Shown here in pieces: positions 11,063 to 23,227 of a DNA stretch of 64,000 bases. The position numbers and the translations under genes are program-made. Below the pieces are notes generated by a model that was given only the letters and a program-made list of their open reading frames with translations, was not told the DNA's origin and made no database searches. Each line of letters starts with the position of its first letter. Within the stretch, counting starts at the first letter, position 1. The stretch spans positions 254,605,135 through 254,669,134 of the forward strand of contig NC_053037.3 of assembly GCF_002575655.3 (NCBI RefSeq), in the 5' to 3' direction. Source of the stretch: Aegilops tauschii subsp. strangulata. Its lineage: Eukaryota > Streptophyta > Magnoliopsida > Poales > Poaceae.

Positions 11063-13397
11063 ATGATGGATAGGCCAACTACTTCTACGAACCCACTCTT
11101 CATCGAGCAAGACGAGGACCCGAACACCTACGTCACCAAGAACCACCTCTTCGGTGCACAAAGAGCATTGCATCAAGAACAACAAGCATTGAGTGACCGC
11201 ATTGACAATCTCGCCGCCGACTTGTCCGAGCAACGTACAAGAGACTACTTCGACAACAAGCTCGACGAACAAAAACAAGAGGGCAACGCAAGAATGAACG
11301 AGATTCGTGCCTTGTTGGTCAACCGCTCTTCTACCACTTCGTCATATTCAAGACGGAGCCGCTCGAGTCGACACTCCGACGACACCATCTCCGGCTCAAG
11401 TACACCGACATTTAACACTCTCTGACAAGCTGTGCGCCAAGACCGTCAAGCAAACCACAATCCTCTACACGGCAACGATCCTCAAGAGCAACTCCTAGCA
11501 CAAGAACATCGACATCGCCAAAATCAAGCTACCTTTGCGCAAGCACAAGAACGGCAACGCCTACACCAACAAGAGGAAGAGCGAGCACGCCAACACCAAG
11601 ACGAGCAAGACGCCGAAGCTCTCCGTCAACAACAACAACGACAAGAAGCTCAAGCCCTTGAGGCGCAACGTGCCCTCCGAGACACAATTTGTGCCGTTGA
11701 CACACGCAACCGACATACTCGTGAGCAAGACGAAGTACTTAGCGACGAAGGTCAAGAAAGGAACTATCAAGCACGATTGCACTGACAAGTTCCACAAGCT
11801 CGACAAGAACCTCATGTTCGCCAAGATCAATAAGAGAATGGAAATCCTCCATGCCAAGAGCAAGTTGAGGGAGACAATCCTCCTCGTCATGGACGTCATC
11901 ACCCTCGACCCCAACATAATGAAGAGCAACGCTACGACAAATTGAAGTCCACCAGGCCCAAGTTCACCGAATGCAGTGATCCCGAAGAGTACCTTTCATG
12001 GGCATTGAAGGTTGACAAGATCTTTCGTTTGCACAACTATGAGGAAGAGAAGAAGATCACCATGGCATCGCTTGAGTTCCAAGACTATGTCCTCATTTGG
12101 AGGGAGCAAGTCATTGAGCGCCGTGAAGCAAGAGGTGAGCCACCCATCACAACTTGGGAGCAAATGAAGGATGTCATGAGAGCATGCTTTGTGCCAACCT
12201 ACTACAACCGCGACCTCTTCAAGGGATTACAACTCCTCAAGCAAGGAACAAAGAGTGTTGAAGAGTACTACAAGGAAATGGAGATTGCAATGATTCGAGC
12301 AAATGTCACGGAAGATGATGAGCAAACTATGGCACATTTCTTGAATGGACTCAACCATCCTATCAAGAAGATAGCCGACTTCCAACGTTACTCCAACCTC
12401 ATCGAGCTAGTGCATCAAGCTACCAAAGTGGAGCAACAAGTGCAAGATGACTTCAAGTATGCCAAGTTCTCTTCCAAGTCCTACGGTTCCTCCTACAATC
12501 AAGCTTCAACGACTTCGACACCTTCTTCCAAGACGAAAGCTTCTCCTAGCAATGGCGACAAGTCAAGTTACAAGAAAACTTCGACAACCTCAAGTCATCC
12601 TCCTACTACAAGCAACTTCAAGCCGAGAGCTTCATCATCTACAACTCCACCGGATGAGACCATCAAGACAAGTTCCATCAAATGCTTCACATGCGGCGGC
12701 TGAGGCCACAAGTCCTTCGAGTGTACCAATAAGTGCACCATGATCTTCAACGACGATGGTACATACGACTCCATGAGTGAAGGCAAAATGGAAGCCCTTG
12801 AGAATGTGGCTACGCACCAGCAACTGAATGAAGATGAAGATGACCAAGTCTTTTGTGACGAAGATTCAAGCCCCGCTCTAGTTGTCTCCAAGGTCTTGAC
12901 TCTTCAACATCAACAAGACGAAGACAAAAGATGCCTTATCTTCCGCACCAAGGCGGGCATCAATGGAAGATCCGTGAAGGTCATCATCGATGGAGGAAGT
13001 TGTCAAAACTTGGCAAGTGAAGAACTATGCTCCAAGCTCCAATTGGTCAAGATGAAGCACCCTCATCCCTACAAGGTCCAATGGCTTAGCGACTCCTGCA
13101 CAATTCAAGTGCAACACATGGCCAAGTCTCCTTCAAAATCGGAGCACACGAAGACACTTTGGAGTGTGATGTTGTTCCTATGTCTGTTTGCCACCTCCTA
13201 CTTGGACGACCATGGAAATTTGACCGAGGCGTCATCCACAACGGGCGAACCAATCACAATAGCTTCAAGATGGAAGGGAAGGAGTACGTGCTACGACATA
13301 TGTCACCAAGCCAAGTGATCGGCGACAAGCAAGCAACCACACATCGTGGAGAGAATAGTGAGAGAGTGAGCCACCCAAAAGGGAGTGAGAGCCACAA
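11063..13397 (+). pseudogene. D gag-protease region with multiple nonsense codons
   Basis: Starts ATG 11063 (MMDRPTTST). One frame runs to about 13120: coiled Gln/Glu/Arg-rich segment (11160-11900), capsid (about 11960-12440, DPEEYLSWALKVDK...TVYYKEME-like), Ser/Thr linker, zinc knuckle CFTCGG-stop-GHKSFEC at 12680-12725, and protease DGGSC near 12990. In-frame stops are TGA 11423, TGA 11783, TAA 11831 and TGA 12701; each is one C-to-T change from CGA or CAA. The 12701 stop replaces the residue before the knuckle His. A frameshift near 13125 moves to a frame encoding CHLLLGRPW, typical of the protease/RT linker. C2 interrupts at 13397. Confidence 0.88.
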
Positions 13398-14374
13398 TGA
13401 TGAGACATGACCACTTTGGATACGACCAAAAATATTGCATACATCTATATTTGTGTGGTGATTTCTAAAGCAATGTATGCAATAATTTATTTATATTATC
13501 CAAGACAAAAATACTTCACAGACTTTTGTGCCATGTCTAATTGCAGGTGTATAGGACATTTGTAAAATACACATATGAAGATAAGGGGAAAAAAGAAGTT
13601 TAGGTGCAGTTCAAAAAGTCCCCGTGTGTCACTTTTTGGCTAAGAGAAGATAGAGTCCAAGTCTCTCATGTTCTGGATTCAGATTCGGACTGCACAGACA
13701 TACCAAACTCAAAACGCCAAGAACCTTTCATATGGACTCCAAATTGAATTCTTTTTTGTTGGAAAGTAGATTTCGTGCTCTTTCGAACCCAATTGGATTC
13801 ACCTTCAAATTCGTCCGGATCGTTGAGTTATCGACGAAACAATCTGACGCTGCAACAGAATCCGAGTCAAATTACAAGTCAAAGATGTTGCATCACCAAC
13901 ACATGGGCCCATGAGCCTTGTACGACCTAGGGTTAGTTTTAGGCTAGCTTGGTACGTCCTCCGACCTCCTTGGCCGCCACCCCTTGCTCCTATATAAGTA
14001 GATCCATCTAGTAGCTTTTTGCTTGGGACTTGTTTAGTTAAAAGTTAGCCAACGCAACTTCGCGTACTTCGTTTGTGTTCAACGACCAGACAAAGGTGCC
14101 ACAGAACCCCACTTGATCAATAAAGCTTTCCTCTTTTATTTGCAATATCCAGATTGCAATTTTTAGTTTCTTGCTTGTTCTTCGTTTGCTTGCAGGAAAT
14201 AGACCCTCATGATCAGTGATCGTGCTTCGGCATGGTCAATAACCTCTCGGAGTTGGTTTAGTGATTGCTAAGGTGCGACGTCCTCGCATGTTCGTAGTCA
14301 GATTGTCAAAGTTTACTCCACCATAAACGATAGCCACCATATCGTCGAAAGACCGGACAACTTTGCCTTTATCA
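13398..14374 (+). repeat. C2 5' LTR
   Basis: Begins TGATGAGACATGACCAC and ends ...CTTTATCA, 977 bp. TATA box TATATAA at 13991-13997. A weak primer binding site (TGCTATCATT, 14377-14386) follows, two changes from the TGGTATCAG of other copies, which suggests decay of priming. Confidence 0.9.
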
Positions 14375-15710
14375 AGTGCTATCATTTTTTAGGTTGCTCG
14401 GTGAGAATTTCCAGTTTTCCCTAGATTAGATTTATTTTGTTACCTATTGTCCAAAAAAAGCGACAAAAAAATTAGATCTATTCATCCTTTGTCCAAGCCA
14501 GTCTGAGCCTTTGCAATTTTCTTTTTACTGTTTGCATTATTGAATTATGGGTTGCATCATCGTGTCGAGTTGCTAGTCTTAGTGTCTAGTTTGTTTAGTG
14601 TTTCGAGTTTTGCTCACATTAGTCACGCTGCCGCTGCATCGTTATCTCTTCCGTTGTCCACCACCCCATCCATCAGTTTCCACCACGTGCTACCCATCGT
14701 ACAATGTAATAATTATAGTCGAGGTCGTTCACATCTTCGCTTGATCCAATTTGCATCTTATCTAGTTTGTCTTGGAAATAGGGAGAGAGGAAAAAGGTGT
14801 GAGAAAAAAAAAAAGAAAAAAAAACAAATTCGGATCTATCTAGACTCAATCTCGTAGCTGAATTCCGATTGAAATATGTTTTTTACGCTATTCAGTCAAA
14901 CTGGCATATCTTCTTCAGACGAAGTCCATTTTGGCTCCGTGGTCAAATTAAAGCTAGCGACAAGCCGCATCTAAATAATTGCAGAAGCTGATTCAATATT
15001 TGACACATAAAAATCATCTTCTAAATAGGTCATTTTGCCCTCCGAAGTTCGCGAACACGGCTTATTCAAGTTTTTCAGGCCAGTTTTAGAATTTTTTGAC
15101 TCCTCATATCAACTCGGGATTGAGTGATTCTTTTTGCGTTTGAAATCTTGAGTAAGTGCCATTCTTGAGAAAAATTATCAGAAAATTGGCACAAACTTTT
15201 CTAGAAGAACGTTGGAGAGAAGTTGTTGTTATATCCTGCTTGGCAGTTGTTTCACATCATCATCTTTACTGCTATTGTGATCTACACTTATATCTTTCTG
15301 TCCAGAGCTACTTCATGTCATTTATTTATGCTAGTTGTGCTACGCCATGACCTCGTTAGTGTTCTAGGCTCACGCCTCTAGTCTGGTCTAGCCTAGGACC
15401 AACACAGTACCATCGTTGAGCGTTTATTCAACATTGCATCTCTGAATTGATTATTGCTAATTTTTTGCTACCAAATATTTAAGCCTTCCAAGCTCCACAT
15501 ATTTCTACCCCGTGTATACGTACGTTCCCCCTGGCAATCGCTTTACTCAACCTTGAGAGTTATTTGACACCGTTGGTTGCCTGTCACCACCTGCTGCATG
15601 GTAAGAACTTGTAAGAATATTGATATTTGCTTTACTGTGAGCGCTTTACCATCACATCCTAGTAGTTCATAGGAACATTATTCTAGATTTTTTTCTTGTT
15701 TCTACTAATC

Positions 15711-17448
15711 ATGGCAGGCTCCGGAGTTGTTAGTTCTTGGGCTTCATCGATCGTGGGAGATTTGCCCACCACCTAAGAAAATACACCAACCGTCACAAGA
15801 GGAGCAACAACATCAGAATGCACATAATCAGGTTAATGTTTCCATGCCACCATTTATTGGTCATTTTAGGCCTGATTTATATATTGAATGGGAGTACGAA
15901 ATAAATGCTATATTTGCTTCCCATAATTTTGATGAGCGTGGAAAATTTCAAGGTGTGGTTAGTACTTTCAGTAGCTTTTCTTTAGCTTGGTGGAGTGAAT
16001 ACTGCCGGTTAAACCCTGATTATATACCTACTACTTGGGATGGTTTAAAACATGTCATGAGAGATAGATTCGTAGATATTCATTATACTCGTGGCATGAT
16101 TAAAAAACTACAACATTTAAAACAAGGTAGTGACACCGTAACAAAATATTATGATGATTTACAAAATACCTTATTGCACTCATTTTTAGAAGAAAGTGAA
16201 GAAGATTTTATGGATAGATTTTGGGGAGGATTAAACCATGATATTCAGGAGATACTAATTCATGAAGAGTGTTATCCTATGGACCATTTGTTTCGTCTTG
16301 CTTGCAAAGCTCAACAGGAAATAAAACGACGTGTTGCCCAAAAGGAGAACAAGCGCACGGTGCACATTCCAACTGTTGATACAGATGTTTCTTCAACTAC
16401 TAGGCGTACTATGATAACCACATACGTTGTTGCGAGGACTACATCATCTCCACCATGTGACACATCACCACCGAGAGTGCCTACATCATCTGAGTTGGTC
16501 ATAAGAGGTAATGACAAAGGTACAGATTTTCCACTTTCACATGAGAATGATGCATGCCTAGTTAACTTGAATACATCATGTGTTGAGTTACCTATTGATT
16601 TGAGCACACCACCTATTTTAGAGACTCATGTTACTGTCATGAATGTGGCATGTGATCAAACAACTAAAACACCAACAATTTTGAGTGCACTCATTGAATT
16701 AACTGTTGATGCAAAAGAACCAATGTTTAATCATTTTGATATGACCTCTAATCTTGGTGATGATTCTGTGTCCAATGACTTATTGCATGTTTGCTTATTT
16801 AAGCATGTTGTAGCATGTAAATTTAATGCAAGTAAGGTTTACTCACCAATGTTGGGATGGTTGAATGATGAACATTGTCAATCTTTTGAAATGAATAAGA
16901 GCTTCACTTATATGTGCAAACTGAGTTGCAATTTTTTCATGCCTTTTACTTCTTGTGATAATATTTTGGCTTTAGATTTTATGAACTATGAAAGTTACTC
17001 ATGTATACATGTGTCATATGTGCAAAAACCAAGGGAAGTAAAAATGGATGACATATACATATACAACATGTACACCTTGACTCTTTTGTTAGCCACATTT
17101 CAGATTAAGCAATGCCGAGGATGGCTTTGTTTTGAAGAAGGGGAGGATGATGAGGACATGACTACCTTGGATACGACCAAAAATATTGCATACATCTATG
17201 TTTGTGAGGTGATTTCTAATGCAAAGTATGCAATTATTTATTTATGTTATCCAGGACAAAAATACTTCACAGACTTTTGTGTGATGTCTAATTGCAGGTG
17301 TATAGGACATTTGTACAATCCACATATGAAGATGAGGGGGAAAAGGAAGTTTAGGTGTTGTTCAAAAAGTCCTCTCACGTCACTTTTGGGCCAAGAGAAG
17401 ATAGAGTCCAAGTCTCTCACGTTCTGGATTCAGATTCGGACTGCATAG
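15711..17448 (+). pseudogene. C2 gag-like polyprotein (non-autonomous), one early frameshift
   Basis: The conserved ATG (MAGSGVVSSWAS) is at 15711; a one-base insertion near 15765 (relative to C1) moves to the long frame that is open from 15727 to 17448. Capsid region about 15845-16330: PPFIGHFRPDLYIEWEY, WWSEYCRLNPDYIPTTW, QGSDTVTKYYDDL, FMDRFWGGLN, which aligns by eye with A2 gag ([16 protein letters not shown]). After a Thr/Pro/Ser-rich part comes ~200 codons of unknown function, rich in Cys, Phe and Tyr (KMDDIYIYN near 17043-17070), in place of pol. The frame crosses into the 3' LTR at 17148, as in the A family. Repair of one base would leave an almost complete gag. Confidence 0.85.
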
Positions 17449-18131
17449 ACATACCTGACTCAAAATGCCAAGAACACTTTCATACGGACTCCGAATTGGG
17501 TGATTCTTTTTTGTTGAAAGTAGATTTCGTGATCTTTCCAACCCAATTGGATTCACCTTCGAATTCATCCGGGGCGTTGAGTTATCGACGAAACAATCTA
17601 ACGCTGCAGCAGAATCCGAGTCAAACTACAAGTCCAAAGGTGTTGCATCACCTCCACTTGGGCCATGAGCCTTGTACAACATAGGGTTAGTTTTAGGCTG
17701 CCTTGGGACATCCTCCGACCTCCTTGGCCGCCCCCCTTGCTACTATATAAGTAGATCCATCTAGTAGCTTTTTGCTTCGGTTTGTTTAGATTAAAAATTT
17801 GCCATATCTGCAACTTCACGTACTTCGTTTGTGTTCAACGATGAGACCAAGGTGTCACAGAACCCCCACTTCATCAATAAAGCTTTCCTCTTTTATTCGC
17901 AATATCCAGATTGCAGTTTCAGTTTCTTTTTGTTCTTCGTTTGCTTGGTGGAAATAGACCCTCGTGGTCAGGTTGATCGTGCTCCGGCGTGGTCATTAAC
18001 CTCTCAGAGTTGGTTTAGCGATTACTAAGGCGCGACGTCCTCGCACGTTCGTTGTCGGATCGTCAAAGTCTACTCCAGCATAAACGATAGCCACCATCTC
18101 ATCGAAAGACGGGACATCTATGCCTCTATCA
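17148..18131 (+). repeat. C2 3' LTR
   Basis: TGATGAGGACATGACTACC to ...GCCTCTATCA, 984 bp, preceded by the polypurine tract. TATA box TATATAAG at 17744-17751. The gag-like frame continues about 300 bases into it. Confidence 0.9.
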
Positions 18132-18946
18132 CACAAACCCAAAATGAGTGCCTCCACGATGAGCGACAAGAAAAACTTAATACTATTTGCCACCAAAAGT
18201 GCGATTAGAGAAGTGTGTGAGAACCGATCCAAGTTTTATGCACTATCTTTTGTGCAAGGATGAAATGACAAGGACTAACACTACTCACAATCTACCTTTA
18301 GTGTTGTCTTCTATTGGAGGAATTCCATGATGTATTCCCCGACGAGCAACCTCCAGGCCTACCTCCTCTTCGAGGCATCGAACACCGCATCGACCTTATA
18401 CTCGGAGCACCTCTTCCTAACAAGGCTCCATACCGCGTCAACCCTGAGGAAACCAAGGAGATCCAATGGCAAGTTCAACAACTCATCGACAACGGCCATG
18501 TACGAGAAAGCTTGAGCCCATGTGCCATACCGGTAATCCTTATTCCCAAGAAAGATGGTACATATCGCATGTGTTCCGATTGTCGTCCTATCAATTCTAT
18601 CACCGTCCGCTATAGATATCCTATTCCTCGCCTTGATGACATGCTAGACAAACTTAGTTGAGTCACAATTTTCTCTAAAATTGATCTTAAAAGTGGCTAC
18701 TATCAAATACGCATCCAAGAAGGTGATGAATGGAAAACTGCTTTCAAAACCAAGTTTGGCTTGTATGAATGGTTGGTCATGCCAATGGGTTTATCGGAAG
18801 CACCCGGCACCTTCATGCGTGTGATGCATTTTGTTCTTCACCCATACATTGGCGTATTTGTTGTGGTCTATTTTGATGATATTCTTGTATTTAGCAAATC
18901 TCTAAAAGATCATGTCACCCATCTTAGCACCATTTTGCAAACTCTT
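18132..18946 (+). pseudogene. D protease/RT junction and RT palm
   Basis: Continuation of D after C2. Frames shift near 18260, then 18314-18658 encodes EEFHDVFPDEQPPGLPP, PYRVNPEET and IPKKDGTYRMCSDCR, the start of gypsy RT. A TGA at 18659 interrupts before [15 protein letters not shown]; the same frame then holds [15 protein letters not shown] and catalytic YFDD at 18869-18880. E inserts at 18946. Function was reverse transcription; this copy is dead. Confidence 0.9.
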
Positions 18947-19853
18947 TGTCATGGGAAACCATGGCCACCTATGGGGCCATGAGCCCCTTTGTGGTTCGGC
19001 ATGGGGGATGAGCACATTGCACAAAGAGCGGAGAACATCACGCAGCGCGGCAGAGATCACATGGGCAATTTTACCCAGGTTCGGGCCGCCGTGAGGCGTA
19101 AAACCCTACTCCTGTTTTGGTGGATTGATGGTGGATTGTGGTGGAAACGCAGTGCTCTAGCCCTGCAGGGTTGCCTTGGGGTGAGAATGGCTACGCGCGT
19201 ACGAGTGTAGGTCTGAATCCTTTCTATGGTTGCCACGGGCCTCCTTTTATAGATCAAGGGGTCACCACAATGGCAAATTAGTCATTGTGTACTGATTAGA
19301 TAGCAAATAGTGCTATCATACCTAACTCTGCAGACAGGGCAGAGCGCATTAAATGCGCCGCATAGTGTCACATTAAGGCATGCCCGGCAAGCCTTGCCAA
19401 GCTGTTCTGTCACCTTCTTGTCTGTCTTCTTCTCTGGACGGGTGTCATCTGGAGGCGATTTCCATAGGAAGTGGCTGCCATGTGGCAAGAAACAGCCACT
19501 TAATCACTTGGGGGCTTGACACCACACCGATCGATGACTTGTGTCGCTGTGAGGTGGAGCGGTGAAGCCTTGGCGGGGTAGTTTGCCTTCGTAGGGTCCG
19601 GAAGGCCTACCAGGACGGTCTAGAGGCTTGTCTTTGGGGTAACCTTGACCTCGCTAGGCTCGCCTGCCCGGCAAGGGAGGTTTCCTCTTAGTGGTGTCTT
19701 TCTTCCCTTGGCTTGACTTGATCTGCTCTGAATCCTCAAAGAGCTGGTCTCTTCTGCTTGGTTTGGTCTCCGATGTTGCAATCGTTGGCCTGCAGGTTCA
19801 CTGTCCATGCACAAGTCAGGGGAAAACATACACCCATGTATGTGTACCCGACA
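18947..19853 (-). repeat. E 3' LTR (907 bp)
   Basis: On the minus strand it starts TGTCGGGTACACATAC at 19853 and ends ...TTTCCCATGACA at 18947. Adjacent on the inner side the minus strand reads CCCGGGGGCTTC, a polypurine tract like that of B. Plus-strand text includes AATTTTACCCAGGTTCGGGCC, a block I recall as common in Triticeae gypsy LTRs. No second full LTR is left for divergence dating. Confidence 0.72.
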
Positions 19854-20111
19854 GAAGCCCCCGGGCCTGAGCCATAGGTGTCGCCGGGCACGTTGGGTTA
19901 GGCCCCAAACAGTGCACGGACACGTGGCAGGAAAATGCTGCGCATGCAGTGGTTTGCTATGATGACTAGTCAATCCAACGTCCACTTCGCGTAATTACCG
20001 CGGGTCGTGGTACTGTAGCAGTTAATGTGAAACGGTAACTTCTGAAGAGTCGTGCCCTCCTCCGCATCTTTTCCGTAGGAGACAGCCATCGGAGGAAGCA
20101 AGAAGAGAGCC

Positions 20112-22469
20112 GTGGAGCTGGACAAGAACCGACGGGGAGACGTGGTCTTCTTCCCGTCGAACCTGGACGGTGACGTTTTGCAGGCAAGGTATGGATATAT
20201 GTGGGGGAGGGAGGTCCCGAAGGGGCATCGTGCACCCAAAGTTCTGGCGGGGGGGGGGGGGGAAGAGGACCTGCTAGATTCATATCGATTCTTCTGTGCG
20301 TACTTCATCTATGGCCTCTGTCCCCCCTTCTCGGATTTCTTCGAAGCCATGATGATGATCTATGGATTTCACCTTCTTGATTTCACACCGAATGCAATGG
20401 CGTGCATGGCGATCTTTGCCCATTTGTGCGAGAACTTTTTCAGGGTTGCCCCCAATGTTGACTTGTTCAGGCACTATTTCGTACCACGAGTGGATAGCAA
20501 GGTCCACCGCTCCGGGAATATAAGTTGGATGCCTCGGATGGCGAGGGAGAATTGGGGCTACCTCCCTGGACTACAGCGCGGTAGATGGGAGGAATGGAGG
20601 GGAGATTGGTGCTGGATTCAAGATGAGGAAGCCCCGGAATTCTATCAGGCACGAGAAGAGTGCATTGTGCGGGACAATGTGTGGAAGGAATTTGGTCTCA
20701 CCGATGACAGGCTTTGCCTAGCAATAAACAGGATCACCCGCCTAAAGGCTGCCGGGTTGACCATCAGGCATGTGGGGGCCAACTTCCTTCGATGCTGCAC
20801 TGCACCTCTGCAGAAGAGGGACAGACTCGCCTGGCTATAAGGAGGTGCTGCAGATAGGATGAGGTTGCTTCCAGGTCTGGCCAACAATCTGTCGGTCTAT
20901 GGGCATGCTTGGTTGTGCGAACAACTGTTCCGCATCCTAGGGCCGTTCAAGTTGTCGGCAAGTGTCGTCCCACTAAACGTCAACTCCGCCCAGGATTAGA
21001 TCTTGAAATGGATGCCAGATTGCAATGCTCATGGAGTTTCAGGTGATTGGCGGTTACCCACGCTCGATGAAGAGCTTGCGTGGTCCTCCAGCCTTGTGGA
21101 GAAGGCTACTAGTGAGGAGACCAATACGTACAAGCGCACTTCCAAGGTGGATGAGGCGTATATCAGGAGGCGGCTCGAGGAAGACAGGGCACTTCAAGCC
21201 GCCGCAAAGGCAAAGGCCGAGAAGGCAGCAGAGAAGAAGGGGGAGGTTGAGGACAAAGGCTCCTCCCACGGTAGGGACGAGACGCAAGCCACAGAGGAAG
21301 CTAACGGGGACGATCCTACCAGGAGTGAGCTTGTTGAGATCGAACCTGCCAGGAATGAGCCTGCGGGGACGAGCCTGCCCGGTTTGAGGCTCTGTACACC
21401 ACGGCGGCAGAGGCCCAGGAGGAAGAGGAGGCTGAGGAGGTGGAGGAACCCGAGAAGGAATGGCTTGCGGCACGCCCTCAATCCCCCGAGCCAGTCTTGG
21501 ACCAGCGCTCTCACAGGCGGGTTGCCAACCGGGGAGCGGCGGTTCCCGATCCTGCGCTTGCCACCAAGAAGGTGAAGAAGATTGCCTAAGGGCAACAAGC
21601 AGGATGTGGTGCGCCAGCATTCCTCCTGTCTTGCCGGGGCTAAAACCCCACCCGCCAAGCAATCGGCGGCTGCGTAAATTGACTCCAGCTCCGAGTCAGG
21701 CTTGAGCTCCTCACAGAACTCGTCCTCGTCACAGTCTCTTGCGCCTCGGCAAGGCTCAAAGCTGTCGGCAAGTTCCGTTCCCCCGCCCCAGAAGAGAGGC
21801 CGGGCGCCCTCACCGCCCATTGGGTTTGAGCTGAACTCCATGCTCATCGATGAAGATTAAGAGCGAACAATCTCCTTTTCTTCTAGTAGCTTCAGTATGC
21901 CCGCTTTCTCTTGTTGACTGATCTTTTGTTTGTTGCCTTTGCCAGGGAGGAGGAGGAGACAGAGACTCTCATCCACCGGTCCAAGCGGCTCAAGCACGCG
22001 GAGCCGCCAAAGACTGTGGAGGGCACATGCCTAGTGGGGAGCAGCATGAACGACCCGACACCAAGCCCCCAGCTCAGCCCCCGACATGAAAGCATGGGAT
22101 TGGCTCGTCCTGTAGGGAGTGATGCAGGAGAGCTCCCAACCTCCTCGGCGGGAAGAGGGGGAGAGATGACCCAGAACGAGCCCCTCCGGGAAGGACTTAC
22201 TCCGCCCGCCGATCAAGTCGAGGAGCCCCTGATGATGGCTTCAATGGGAGAGCTTGCCCTGGACCATGCCGTGGTTGTCACGGAAGGAGACGGAAAAAAA
22301 GGCCCGGCAACTAATGTTGCCGCGGAAACTGAGGCTTCCGCCCGGCAAACTCCTCCGGGTAATTCATCTATTGTTTTCTCCTTCCTTCTCTCCTTTTTTC
22401 GCATCGTGCTTCGGGCTTCTCTGACACTTCTGCTTCTTGATTTTTTTCTCGCCGTCTTTGCTTGCAGTC
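20112..22469 (+). pseudogene. E antisense accessory gene (Transposase_28-like), spliced
   Basis: Plus-strand gene-like region opposite to E. Frame 20112-20837 carries YRFFCAYFIYGLCPPFSDFF and PNAMACMAIFAHLCENFF, a pattern I associate with PF04195 (putative gypsy-type transposon domain). A TAA at 20838 and TAG near 20997 break it; the same frame then resumes with WRLPTLDEELAW and an Ala/Lys/Glu coiled coil (about 21160-21260). A pyrimidine tract plus CAG acceptor at about 21945 opens a Glu/Arg exon, and a GT-AG intron (22357-22467, GTAATTC...CTTGCAG) follows; the next exon is replaced by an LTR fragment. A 14-G run at 20249-20262 makes the upstream frame uncertain. Role unknown. Confidence 0.65.
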
Positions 22470-22986
22470 TGATAGAGGCGAAGGTGTCCTGATGTTTCGA
22501 TGACATAACTTTCTTTTTCTATGGGAGTCGACTTTGACGATCTGACTACGAACGTGCAAAGACGTCGTGCCTTAGCAATTGCTAAACCAACTTCCGAGGG
22601 TTATTGACCACGCCGGAGCACGATCAACCTGACCACGAGGGTCTATTTCCTGCGAGCAAATGAAGAACAATCAAGAAACTGAGATTGCAATCTAGATATT
22701 GCGAATATAAGAGGAAAGCTTTATTAATGAAGGTGGGGTTCTGTGACGCCTTGGTCTGGTCGTTGAACACAAACGAAGTACGCGAAGTTGCAGCTATGGC
22801 GAACTTTTGATCTAAACAAAATCCAAAGTCTAAACGTTGCCCTAAGGGCTGTATATATGGAGGAAGAGGGGGGAATTTCGTGGCCTTGGAGGAGGGATCC
22901 GAAACCAACCCTAACTCTTGTTTCCCCACACATACGGACTCTAAAAACAGCCTATATTCAAGTATTTTGAAATTACATGGGCCTGG
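22470..22986 (-). repeat. A-family LTR fragment inside E
   Basis: Starts at an exact LTR terminus (TGATAGAGGCGAAGG, the complement of the LTR 3' end) directly after the E acceptor CTTGCAG, and follows the A LTR to the ACATGGGCCTGG block, where it is cut. About 515 of 917 bp are left. The intact end suggests a nested A-type insertion later deleted. Confidence 0.85.
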
Positions 22987-23200
22987 TGATACGGGGCTAA
23001 CCCGGTGTAGGCCGATCTTTCACGATTGGAGTGGGCTCCCTCGAAGAACACGATCAACACGGGGAAGAACAGAGAGAAATCACAAGGGGAAACACTGAAG
23101 AACAAGTCCAATCACACATCCACTAAACAATCAAACACGCAAGATCCACAAGTTACATGAACAACAAAGGGAAAAGATACAAGGCAAAGTTCATCCCAAT
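22987..23200 (-). repeat. D/G-family LTR fragment inside E
   Basis: Begins TGATACGGGGCTAACCC, the complement of a D/G LTR 3' end, and shares GGCCGATCTTTCACGA...CACAAGGGGAAACACT with G LTRs (28760 and 35381). It is cut after about 214 bp. It abuts the A fragment with no host sequence between them. Confidence 0.82.
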
Positions 23201-23227
23201 CATACACCCCTGCTATGCACGTCGACA

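Larger units (their letters stand above)
13398..18131 (+). mobile_element. Element C2: complete gag-only LTR retrotransposon, TSD CACAA
   Basis: 4734 bp bounded by LTRs 13398-14374 and 17148-18131 and flanked by identical 5-bp duplications CACAA (13393-13397 and 18132-18136), inserted in D. It contains leader, one long gag-type frame and a polypurine tract (GAAGAAGGGGAGGA, 17134-17147). No protease, RT, RNase H or integrase motifs are present, so it must use enzymes in trans; the A family, with the same LTR termini and related gag, is the obvious helper. The first ~118 bases of the two LTRs differ at about 10% by eye, so this is an old insertion. Confidence 0.93.
18947..23227 (-). mobile_element. 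Element E: gutted Tat-like gypsy remnant, TSD CTCTT
   Basis: Inserted in D RT: CTCTT at 18942-18946 and again at 23228-23232. The low end is a complete minus-strand 3' LTR (18947-19853); the high end is only a 27-bp tip of the 5' LTR (23201-23227), recognised because CATACACCC...CGACA matches the inner end of the other LTR. Between them remain the 3' untranslated part and a plus-strand (antisense) gene-like ORF; gag and pol are gone and replaced by fragments of two foreign LTRs (22470-22986 and 22987-23200). Antisense ORF next to the 3' LTR is the Tat-lineage layout. Confidence 0.78.

Noticed and set aside
11561..11929. 122-codon hydrophobic minus frame that looks like a membrane protein
   Set aside because: Exact complement of the CAA/GAG-rich D gag; Leu/Val richness is the reverse of Gln/Glu codons.
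20249..20262. 14-G run interpreted as a frameshift in the E antisense gene
   Set aside because: Homopolymer length is prone to sequencing error and the frame on both sides is uncertain, so no claim is made.
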